Positions 5,348 through 10,734 of a DNA stretch of 10,734 nucleotides are shown one piece after another; position 1 is the stretch's first letter; the number at the start of each line of letters is the position of its first letter. The position numbers were made by a program, and so were the translations under genes. Origin of the DNA: JAJRZX01 sp964407495 (GTDB lineage: Bacteria > Desulfobacterota > GWC2-55-46 > JADFVP01); assembly GCA_964407495.1 (NCBI GenBank), contig CAYOVP010000064.1:1-10734 (forward strand), given 5' to 3'. The notes beneath the pieces were generated by a model, which was given only the letters and a program-made list of their open reading frames with translations, had not been told where the DNA came from and ran no database searches.

Positions 5348-5517
5348 ATATGCGCCTTGCGTCATGGGGACGCAGGCGGGTTTAAAGGGTCCTTGGTATC
5401 AAGATAAAGGAACTACAAAGGTTACAAGGACCGCATATACTATGTGCCGCGCAGGCGGCGCTTAATCGATTAAACAGCCAACACATCAGAGAAGTCATTA
5501 ATACCAACTCAAGGAGG
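5348..5517 (+). promoter_or_regulatory. Structured porin leader: three-way junction with alternative pairing to the Shine-Dalgarno (orphan riboswitch-like candidate)
   Basis: Four helices can be drawn. P1 is ATATGC (5348-5353) with GCATAT (5433-5438). P2 is 5353-5363 with 5369-5378, ten pairs and one bulged T. P3 is GGTCCTTG (5388-5395) with CAAGGACC (5425-5432). P4 is GCCGC (5446-5450) with GCGGC (5455-5459). P1 encloses P2 and P3 with almost no spare bases, a three-way junction. The P3 5' strand region TCCTTGGTAT (5390-5399) also matches 5501-5515, which includes the Shine-Dalgarno, if five bases bulge. The P2 3' strand core CGCAGGCGG (5371-5379) is repeated exactly at 5450-5458, a second partner for the P2 5' strand. 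A 12-bp palindrome TTAATCGATTAA lies at 5462-5473. I do not recognise a known riboswitch consensus. Confidence 0.45.
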
Positions 5518-5525
5518 AAGAGAGG

Positions 5526-6935
5526 ATGAAAAGATTACTTTTGTCAGTGTTCGCAGCTGCTTTAACTGCCGCAGTGGCCGTGCCTGCCATGGCTACTACC
5601 TTCAGTTTTCAGGGGCAGTACAGGGTAAGGGGCGAATACAGGGGTAACCCCGGGTTCGTGGATTCCGCTGGCATCAACGGTATACTCCAGAGGGTAAGGC
5701 TCACCACCAACGCCGAGATCACCAATGATACTTCCGTAAGGATCACCCTCCAGGACTCCACGATGTGGGGCCTCCAGGATCCTGCAGGCAGGGGCGGCCC
5801 GGCACTTACGGATACCGGTAACAACACCCTTGACCTCCACGAGGCCTATGTAAAGGTAAAAAATATCTTCGGTCAGCCCATCTCTCTCAAGATAGGCCGC
5901 CAGGACCTCGTTTACGGCGACCAGAGGCTCATCGGCGCCTTTGGCTGGAACAACAACGGACGTTCCTTTGATGCTATCAAGGCCAACTTCACCAACTCTG
6001 CCGTAAGCGTCGATGCCTTTGCCTCCAAGATCAACGACGCCACTACTTCGCTCGGCACCAACTGCACGGCAGGTTGCGGCGGTGATGGCGACCAGGACTT
6101 CTACGGCATCAACGCCGCAGTTAAGTCCATCCCCAACAACACCCTCGAGGCCTATGTCTACTACTGGAGGGATGCCAATAGCGGAACAGCCTTTGGCCAG
6201 AGTGTAAATGGCGGGCAGATCGGCGCCAATACCATAGCCGCAGGCTCTACAACAACAAAAGCCAGCAACCTCTACACCTATGGTGTGAGGCTGAAGGGCC
6301 ACTTCAGGGCCTTTGACTATGGTTTCGAACTTCCCTTCCAGAGCGGTAGTATAGATACAATAAACGGATCAGTTGGAACCAGTTACGATATCAAGTCTTA
6401 TGCATTCTCAGCCAAGGCCGGCTACACTCTCCCCATCTCCATGAAGACCAGGATAGGCGTGGAGTATGACACCTCGCAGGGTGATGATGACGGCGGTGCT
6501 GACACTGACATCGAGACCTTCTTCAACCTCTTCCCCACCAACCATGGTCACTATGGCATCATGGACCAGCAAGGCTGGAGGAACGTTGACGCATGGTCCG
6601 TGGATGTCAAGTCTGATGTGACCAGCAAACTGAAACTCTATCTCGCCTTCTGGTCCTTCAAACTCAACGAGGAGAAGGATGCATGGTATGGCGCGGCCAA
6701 CTGGAACAACACACCAGGCGGCTTCCGCATGGCCAGTTCCACCAACACTGAGTCTGACCTCGGTACAGAGCTCGACTTCGTGGCTACCTACAAGTACAAT
6801 AGCGCTCTCACGGCTCAACTCGGTCTTGCCCGCTTCTTCACAGGCAAGTTCCTCGAGGCACCTGGCCGCGTGAACGCCACAGGCAATACCGATGATATGG
6901 ACTTTGCCTACCTGCAGTTGACCGCCAACTTCTAA
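5526..6935 (+). CDS. Outer-membrane beta-barrel porin, alginate-export (AlgE-like) family
   Basis: This is a 469-aa outer-membrane channel protein. A signal peptide occupies about residues 1-23 (KR, hydrophobic Leu/Ala core, cleavage after AMA). The mature part has alternating-hydrophobicity strands and aromatic girdle residues throughout and ends in ...LQLTANF, whose terminal Phe is the usual beta-barrel assembly (BAM) signal. Residues 333-355 (FNLFPTNHGHYGIMDQQGWRN) match what I remember of the alginate-export barrel domain. Substrate is unknown; such porins in non-pseudomonads are not necessarily alginate channels. The only two cysteines, Cys180 and Cys184 (CTAGC), sit in a Gly/Asp-rich segment likely to be an extracellular loop, and another acidic loop, DDDGGADTD, is at 320-328. 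A strong AGGAGG (5512-5517) lies 8 nt before the ATG. It is monocistronic, with its own strong promoter, long structured leader and terminator, suggesting an abundant, regulated protein. Confidence 0.85.
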   Translation: MKRLLLSVFAAALTAAVAVPAMATTFSFQGQYRVRGEYRGNPGFVDSAGINGILQRVRLTTNAEITNDTSVRITLQDSTMWGLQDPAGRGGPALTDTGNNTLDLHEAYVKVKNIFGQPISLKIGRQDLVYGDQRLIGAFGWNNNGRSFDAIKANFTNSAVSVDAFASKINDATTSLGTNCTAGCGGDGDQDFYGINAAVKSIPNNTLEAYVYYWRDANSGTAFGQSVNGGQIGANTIAAGSTTTKASNLYTYGVRLKGHFRAFDYGFELPFQSGSIDTINGSVGTSYDIKSYAFSAKAGYTLPISMKTRIGVEYDTSQGDDDGGADTDIETFFNLFPTNHGHYGIMDQQGWRNVDAWSVDVKSDVTSKLKLYLAFWSFKLNEEKDAWYGAANWNNTPGGFRMASSTNTESDLGTELDFVATYKYNSALTAQLGLARFFTGKFLEAPGRVNATGNTDDMDFAYLQLTANF

Positions 6936-6961
6936 GTTGGTTGTAGGCTGATTCTTAAAAC

Positions 6962-6998
6962 AAAAAGGGGAGAGGCTCCGAGCCTCCCCCCTTTTTTT
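6962..6998 (+). terminator. Intrinsic terminator of the porin gene
   Basis: GAGGCT (6972-6977) pairs with AGCCTC (6981-6986) around a CCG loop. The stem continues with one A/C mismatch to GGGG/CCCC and then A-run/T-run pairs, and ends in TTTTTTT at 6992-6998. It starts 26 nt after the porin stop. The A-run in front makes it potentially bidirectional. Confidence 0.93.
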
Positions 6999-6999
6999 A

Positions 7000-7028
7000 T
7001 TGAAAGAACCATACTAAGTACATATAAT
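7000..7028 (+). promoter_or_regulatory. Upstream sigma-70-type promoter for tRNA-Leu/tig
   Basis: TTGAAA (7000-7005) and a perfect TATAAT (7023-7028) are separated by 17 bp, directly after the porin terminator. The predicted start is near 7035, about 150 nt before the tRNA. Confidence 0.65.
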
Positions 7029-7072
7029 ACAAAATTATGCGTAAACCCCGTCAAGAGGACATCCTTCTTTTT

Positions 7073-7102
7073 TTGCTTGAATTACCTGGGCCGTCGTATA
7101 AT
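7073..7102 (+). promoter_or_regulatory. Proximal promoter for tRNA-Leu/tig with GC-rich discriminator
   Basis: A perfect -10 TATAAT (7097-7102) is followed by GCCGGGC, a GC-rich discriminator typical of growth-rate or stringently controlled stable-RNA promoters. The best-spaced -35 is TTGCTT (7073-7078, 18 bp); TTGAAT at 7077-7082 is closer to consensus but only 14 bp away. The predicted start near 7109 leaves a leader of about 77 nt before the tRNA. Confidence 0.6.
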
Positions 7103-7129
7103 GCCGGGCATGCAGAGTAGCAGAGGGAA

Positions 7130-7176
7130 CCCCTTGAACTGAGCGGATAACTAGGGGCACTGGTTCAACGCCAGTG
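7130..7176 (+). other. Structured leader with a T-arm-like hairpin immediately before tRNA-Leu
   Basis: CACTGG (7158-7163) and CCAGTG (7171-7176) form a perfect 6-bp stem around the 7-nt loop TTCAACG, which looks like a tRNA T-arm. CCCCT (7130-7134) pairs with AGGGG (7153-7157), and TTGAA (7134-7138) is complementary to TTCAA in the T-arm-like loop, which could make a loop-loop pseudoknot. No acceptor stem or anticodon arm can be built around it, so I do not call a tRNA. It ends 9 nt before the tRNA 5' end. Confidence 0.4.
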
Positions 7177-7185
7177 TGACATCAG

Positions 7186-7268
7186 GCGAGAGTGGCGGAA
7201 TTGGCAGACGCGCCAGACTTAGGATCTGGTGGGCAACCATGGGGGTTCGACTCCCCCCTCTCGCACCA
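7186..7268 (+). tRNA. tRNA-Leu (anticodon UAG), complete with encoded CCA
   Basis: The acceptor stem GCGAGAG (7186-7192) pairs with CTCTCGC (7258-7264), followed by discriminator A and CCA (7265-7268). The anticodon stem CCAGA/TCTGG encloses CTTAGGA, giving anticodon UAG (Leu, CUA/CUG codons). A variable arm TGG-GCAA-CCA marks a class II tRNA, and the T-arm is GGGGG-TTCGACT-CCCCC. It lies 37 bp before tig on the same strand with no promoter or terminator between, so the tRNA and tig-clpP are probably cut from one primary transcript. Confidence 0.97.
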
Positions 7269-7305
7269 ACTAACGAAGCAAAAAAGTCTTAGGGAAGGTG
7301 AGCCT

Positions 7306-8646
7306 GTGAGTGAACAAAAAAAGATTAAGTACAACGCAAGACTCGATGATATCAGCGCAGTAAAGAAGAAGATAGAGGTAACCGTTGCTGCCGAGGACGT
7401 TACTAAGGCACTTGACCAGGCCTACCAGAGGGCACGGGCCACTGCGGCCATTTCAGGCTTCCGAAAGGGCACGGTCCCAAAGAGTGTTATCAAGGCAAAG
7501 TTTGCTGATGCCATCAACGGAGAGGTAACTACAAAACTCATTGACGAGACCTATCACAGGGCGCTCGAAGACTTTCAACTCACGCCCCTTGGCGGCCCAG
7601 CCGTTGAGTTCAAGACCCCAAAACCAGAGGAGGGAAAGGAATTCGTCTATACACTGGCCTTCGAGGTTACGCCCCGTGTCGAGGTGGATGGGTACCGTGG
7701 CCTAGACATTGGCGAGCAAAAAGAGATAGAGGTCACAGATGAAGACATAGAGAAGGGGCTCGATGGCATAAGGCAGACCAATATTAGATTCAAGGAAGTG
7801 GATAGACCCGCCGAAGAAGGTGACATGGTCATAACCGACTTCACGGCTTCGAGAAACGGTAAGACCATAAAGGGACTCAAGGGTACGGGCTATCCCGTGC
7901 TCATAGGCGAGACCTCTCCCATGCCTGGCCTCGACGAGGCGCTCAAAGGGCTCTCCAAGGGCGATAAGAAAGACGTGGAACTTACCTTCCCTGAGAATTA
8001 CAGCGAGAAGAAATACGCCGGAAAGGACGTGGTCTTCCATGTAACAGTGCAGGCAGTAAAAGAAAAAACAGTGCCAGAGATAGACGACGAGTTCGCCCGG
8101 GGCCTCCAGTGCGAGAACCTCGAGGCACTGAGACAACGCGTGGCCGACGAGATTAGAAAGGCCAAGGAGAAAGAAGAGAGAGACAGGCTGAAGACCATTA
8201 TCCTCGACAAACTCCTGGAGGGCCGCGACCTCGAAGTCCCCGAGGCCCTTGCCGACCGCTACCTTGACCTCATCTTCAAGAGTGTGGTGGACAACATGCG
8301 CGCCGGCATCGTTCATCCGGAAGACAGGGGCCTTGGTCCTGAGGCACTGAAGAAAAAATACCGCCCTCTTGCCGTGAGAAGGGCCCGCGAGGACATGATC
8401 CTTGACGCCATAGCGCTCAAGGAAAAGATGGAGATCTCCAACGAGGAGGTCACCAAGGCCGTTGAGGAACTCGCTCGAGAGAGAAACCTTCCCGTGGACT
8501 CGCTCCTTGCACGTATACAGAGAGAGGGCAACCTGGAAATGATAAAGGACGGCCTGAAGCATGAGAAGGTCTTTGACCTTATCATAGAGTCGGCCAAGAA
8601 GGCTACGTCAGAGGAGAAGAAATCAGACCCTAAGAAAGGGGAGTAG
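7306..8646 (+). CDS. tig: Trigger factor, ribosome-associated chaperone and peptidyl-prolyl isomerase
   Basis: Trigger factor binds the ribosome near the nascent-chain exit and shields emerging proteins. The predicted protein is 446 aa (family usually about 430). The N-terminal ribosome-binding domain (about 1-125) has the docking loop GFRKGTVP at 51-58; GFRK is intact, but the usual second Lys (GFRKGK in E. coli) is Thr56. An FKBP-like domain follows (about 155-255), starting near EEGDMVITDF, and the C-terminal helical chaperone domain (about 255-430) ends in a Lys/Glu/Ser-rich tail. The start is GTG 7306 with AGGGAAGG at 7291-7298; the longer open frame to 7192 runs into tRNA-Leu and has no site of its own. 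clpP begins 5 bp after the stop. Confidence 0.95.
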   Translation: MSEQKKIKYNARLDDISAVKKKIEVTVAAEDVTKALDQAYQRARATAAISGFRKGTVPKSVIKAKFADAINGEVTTKLIDETYHRALEDFQLTPLGGPAVEFKTPKPEEGKEFVYTLAFEVTPRVEVDGYRGLDIGEQKEIEVTDEDIEKGLDGIRQTNIRFKEVDRPAEEGDMVITDFTASRNGKTIKGLKGTGYPVLIGETSPMPGLDEALKGLSKGDKKDVELTFPENYSEKKYAGKDVVFHVTVQAVKEKTVPEIDDEFARGLQCENLEALRQRVADEIRKAKEKEERDRLKTIILDKLLEGRDLEVPEALADRYLDLIFKSVVDNMRAGIVHPEDRGLGPEALKKKYRPLAVRRAREDMILDAIALKEKMEISNEEVTKAVEELARERNLPVDSLLARIQREGNLEMIKDGLKHEKVFDLIIESAKKATSEEKKSDPKKGE

Positions 8647-8651
8647 ACGAT

Positions 8652-9233
8652 ATGCTTGTTCCTATTGTTGTTGAGCAGACAGGCCGTGGCGAGCGCGCCT
8701 ATGACATTTACTCGCGCCTCCTCAAGGACAGGATAATCTTTCTCGGAAGCGCCATAGACGATAATGTGGCAAATGTAGTTATTGCCCAACTACTCTTTCT
8801 CGAGTCCGAAGACCCTGAAAAGGACATACACCTCTACGTTAACTCCCCCGGCGGAGTCGTGAGCGCCGGGCTTGCCATATACGACACCATGCAGTACGTG
8901 AGGCCCTCTGTCTCCACCATGTGCATAGGCCAGGCCGCGTCCATGGGGGCACTTCTCCTTGCCGGAGGCGCCCCAGGCAAGCGCTTCGCCCTCCCCAACT
9001 CGCGCATTCTCATACACCAACCCCTTGGTGGCGCCCAGGGCCAGGCCACAGACATAGATATCCAGGCAAAGGAAATTCTGCGGATAAGACGCGAACTTAC
9101 GGATATTCTCGTAAAGCACACGGGCCAATCGCGCGAAAAGATACACAAGGACACTGAGCGTGATTTTTATATGACTGGTCAAGAGGCAAAAAAATATGGT
9201 ATAATTGATAATGTCATCGAAAAGAGGGCCTGA
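8652..9233 (+). CDS. clpP: ATP-dependent Clp protease proteolytic subunit
   Basis: ClpP is the serine peptidase of ClpXP, forming the two-heptamer chamber that degrades unfolded chains fed by ClpX. The protein is 193 aa. The catalytic triad is complete: Ser97 (GQAASMGA), His122 (ILIHQPLGG) and Asp171 (TERDFYM), the same numbers as mature E. coli ClpP. The N-terminus MLVPIVVEQT corresponds to the mature start of E. coli ClpP, so only the initiator Met (or nothing) precedes it and there is no long propeptide. GGGGAG at 8638-8643 is 8 nt before ATG 8652, and the gap to tig is 5 bp, so translation is likely coupled. It is followed by 186 bp of structured spacer before clpX. An extended -10 promoter lies within its last codons. 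Confidence 0.98.
   Translation: MLVPIVVEQTGRGERAYDIYSRLLKDRIIFLGSAIDDNVANVVIAQLLFLESEDPEKDIHLYVNSPGGVVSAGLAIYDTMQYVRPSVSTMCIGQAASMGALLLAGGAPGKRFALPNSRILIHQPLGGAQGQATDIDIQAKEILRIRRELTDILVKHTGQSREKIHKDTERDFYMTGQEAKKYGIIDNVIEKRA
9197..9205 (+). promoter_or_regulatory. Possible extended -10 promoter inside the end of clpP, serving clpX
   Basis: TGGTATAAT at 9197-9205 is a perfect TG-N-TATAAT extended -10. The -35 region 17 bp upstream (GGTCAA, 9177-9182) is poor, as extended -10 promoters tolerate. The predicted start near 9212 would allow clpX to be transcribed apart from tig-clpP. The match overlaps codons for Tyr-Gly-Ile-Ile, so chance is possible. Confidence 0.4.
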
Positions 9234-9342
9234 CAAGGGGTCCTCACTCGCAGGTCTGCTGAATCGGGAAGCAAGCAGAGGTAGGGAAGAGAATGGCCTT
9301 GGGTCAAGACCTCGAGACAAGTAAGACATACATGCAAGCCCC

Positions 9343-9392
9343 GCTCCATGGGGTGAAAAGGACCTGTTAAGGGAACAAGTCCCCTCTGGAGC
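9343..9392 (+). promoter_or_regulatory. Extended stem-loop in the clpP-clpX spacer
   Basis: GCTCCA (9343-9348) pairs with TGGAGC (9387-9392). Inside it GGACCTGTT (9360-9368) pairs with AACAAGTCC (9374-9382) with one mismatch and an AAGGG loop; GG/CC pairs can bridge the two. No T-tract follows, so it is not an intrinsic terminator. It ends 27 nt before the clpX start and may be an RNase processing or stabilising element or a translation modulator. Confidence 0.4.
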
Positions 9393-9419
9393 AAAAAATA
9401 CTGAACCACGGGTTTAACA

Positions 9420-10670
9420 ATGACAATAAACAAGCACGACAGCGGATATCTGACATGCTCGTTCTGCAAGAAGAGCCAGGACGAGGTGAGAAAACTCGTA
9501 GCCGGCCCAATGGTCTACATCTGCGATGAGTGTATCGAACTCTGCAACGATATCATCGCCGAGGAGTACGAGAAGGACGAGTTCAAGAAACACGAGAACA
9601 AGATACCAAAGCCAAAGGAGATAAAGTCCATTCTCGACGAGTACGTGGTGGGCCAGGAAGGGGCCAAGAAGGTCCTTGCCGTTGCCGTTCATAACCACTA
9701 TAAGAGGATAGAGAGTAAGGCCTCCCTTGGCAACGTGGAGATAGAAAAGAGCAATATCCTCCTCGTGGGCCCCACGGGCTCTGGAAAGACGCTCCTTGCC
9801 CAGACCCTGGCCCGCATACTGAACGTGCCCTTTACCATAGCCGATGCCACCACCCTTACAGAGGCCGGCTACGTGGGCGAGGACGTGGAGAACATAATCC
9901 TCAGCCTCCTGCAGAACGCTGAATACGACATAGAGCGCTGCAAGCGAGGGATTGTCTACATAGACGAAATAGACAAGATTTCGAGAAAGAGCGACAGCCC
10001 CTCCATTACCCGTGATGTCTCGGGCGAAGGAGTACAACAGGCCCTGCTCAAGATAATCGAGGGTACTGTGGCAAACGTACCTCCAAAGGGCGGAAGAAAG
10101 CACCCCCAGCAGGAGTTCCTCCAGGTAGACACATCGAACATACTCTTTATCTGCGGCGGTGCCTTCAACGGGCTCGAGGACATTATCGCCCGCCGTGTGG
10201 GAAAGCGTACCGTGGGATTCCGGACAGGCGCCGAGAAACACGACGGAAAGCCAAAGAAACAACTCCCCTTCGAGGTGGAGCCAGAGGACTTCCTCCACTA
10301 TGGCCTTATCCCCGAGTTCATGGGCAGGCTCCCCGTAATAGCCACCCTCGGTGAACTCGACGAGGAAGACCTCGTGAGGATACTTACAGAGCCGCGTAAC
10401 GCAATAATAAAGCAATACCAGAAACTCTTTGAACTGGAGAACGTACATCTCAAGTTCACCGACGGCGCCCTCGGTGCCATAGCACGTGAGTCCATGAGAC
10501 GAAAGGCCGGGGCCAGAGGCCTCCGTGCCATACTCGAACACGTCATGCTCGATACCATGTACGAACTGCCATCGCAGACCAATATCAAGGAGTGCATCAT
10601 CAACGAGGATGTCATACTTGATAAGGGCAAGCCAATAATCGTATATGGTAATGAGGCAGAAACGGCCTGA
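9420..10670 (+). CDS. clpX: ATP-dependent Clp protease ATP-binding subunit ClpX
   Basis: ClpX is the hexameric AAA+ unfoldase that recognises tagged substrates and threads them into ClpP. The protein is 416 aa, close to the usual length. The N-terminal zinc-binding domain has Cys13, Cys16, Cys35 and Cys38. The AAA+ core shows Walker A GPTGSGKT (117-124), the substrate-gripping pore loop GYVGED (150-155), Walker B IVYIDEID (178-185), the RKH loop (226-228) and the sensor-2 motif GARGLR ending in Arg369. The ClpP-docking tripeptide is VGF (265-267), where E. coli has IGF. ATG 9420 gives the expected N-terminus but has hardly any Shine-Dalgarno (only GGG at 9410-9412). It lies 186 bp after clpP rather than tightly coupled, with a possible own promoter and a stem-loop in between. 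In many bacteria lon follows; here the window ends. Confidence 0.98.
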   Translation: MTINKHDSGYLTCSFCKKSQDEVRKLVAGPMVYICDECIELCNDIIAEEYEKDEFKKHENKIPKPKEIKSILDEYVVGQEGAKKVLAVAVHNHYKRIESKASLGNVEIEKSNILLVGPTGSGKTLLAQTLARILNVPFTIADATTLTEAGYVGEDVENIILSLLQNAEYDIERCKRGIVYIDEIDKISRKSDSPSITRDVSGEGVQQALLKIIEGTVANVPPKGGRKHPQQEFLQVDTSNILFICGGAFNGLEDIIARRVGKRTVGFRTGAEKHDGKPKKQLPFEVEPEDFLHYGLIPEFMGRLPVIATLGELDEEDLVRILTEPRNAIIKQYQKLFELENVHLKFTDGALGAIARESMRRKAGARGLRAILEHVMLDTMYELPSQTNIKECIINEDVILDKGKPIIVYGNEAETA

Positions 10671-10734
10671 TACGCCCCAGGGGGCAGGCGGCCATAAGTG
10701 GGGGCGTGGGGGTATAAGGGGGGGATACAGGGGC
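10671..10734 (+). other. G-rich end of the window after clpX, with potential G-quadruplex
   Basis: The last 64 bases are intergenic as far as visible. Four G-runs (5, 5, 7 and 4 G's at 10700-10704, 10708-10712, 10718-10724 and 10730-10733) are separated by loops of 3, 5 and 5 nt, a textbook quadruplex-forming pattern on the + strand. ACGCCCC (10672-10678) can pair with GGGGCGT (10701-10707) in a competing hairpin. No terminator with a T-tract is visible before the edge. Confidence 0.55.

Noticed and set aside
5348..5460. Known riboswitch (c-di-GMP GEMM, cobalamin or TPP class) in the porin leader
   Set aside because: GGGACGCA at 5367-5374 recalls part of the GEMM motif, but the expected CAGGGCAAACC strand and tetraloop/receptor are absent; no cobalamin or TPP consensus boxes are visible.
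7130..7185. A second tRNA before tRNA-Leu
   Set aside because: Only a T-arm-like hairpin is present; no matching acceptor strand, D-arm or anticodon arm can be placed upstream.
7192..7305. Longer trigger factor starting at 7192
   Set aside because: This N-terminal extension is a translation of tRNA-Leu; GTG 7306 with AGGGAAGG upstream matches the family start.
7702..8562. 286-codon minus-strand frame opposite tig
   Set aside because: No domain and no start signals; it fully overlaps the well-supported trigger factor gene.
9414..10541. 375-codon minus-strand frame opposite clpX
   Set aside because: ClpX motifs are unambiguous on the + strand; the reverse frame is a shadow produced by the codon bias.
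1..10734. CRISPR array, prophage, insertion sequence, toxin-antitoxin or defence system
   Set aside because: No regularly spaced repeats, transposase, integrase, terminal inverted repeats with target duplications, or relevant protein domains were found in any frame.

Overview
The window comes from a Gram-negative bacterium. It encodes a KDO (lipopolysaccharide inner-core sugar) pathway and an outer-membrane beta-barrel protein with a signal peptide and a C-terminal Phe. Moderately high GC combined with heavy use of AUA (Ile) and AGG/AGA (Arg) codons, the porin type, and a tRNA-Leu directly before tig would fit a Desulfobacterota- or Nitrospirota-like lineage better than Gammaproteobacteria. 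That placement is inference. All large genes are on the + strand; the only minus-strand gene is the tRNA-Leu cut by the left edge.

Layout. (1) 1-242: 5' part of a minus-strand tRNA-Leu(CAA), then divergent promoters for this tRNA and for kdsB. (2) 243-4930: a KDO cluster. kdsB activates KDO with CTP, pyrG makes that CTP, kdsA makes KDO-8-phosphate, and kdsD makes the arabinose-5-phosphate used by KdsA. The phosphatase gene kdsC, often next to kdsD, is not in the window. (3) 4931-5525: about 595 bp without a convincing gene. It holds a pseudoknot-compatible pair of inverted repeats, a near-consensus promoter with an A-rich UP-like tract, and a leader of about 330 nt that folds on paper into a three-way junction with alternative pairings reaching the Shine-Dalgarno. 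(4) 5526-6998: a porin of the alginate-export type and its intrinsic terminator. (5) 7000-10734: two promoters, a complete tRNA-Leu(UAG), then trigger factor (tig), clpP and clpX, the classic nascent-chain chaperone and ClpXP protease cluster; lon often follows such clusters but would lie beyond the edge.

The protein-coding content is ordinary core metabolism and proteostasis; I see no phage, IS, CRISPR, defence or biosynthetic system. The parts worth a second look are non-coding: the porin leader (possible orphan riboswitch or other cis-regulatory RNA), an attenuator-like arrangement with a 27-codon reading frame before kdsD, the pseudoknot-like element after kdsD, the structured leader before the tRNA-Leu/tig transcript, and a probably leaderless kdsB mRNA. 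All RNA structures were paired by eye; no folding program or database search was run.
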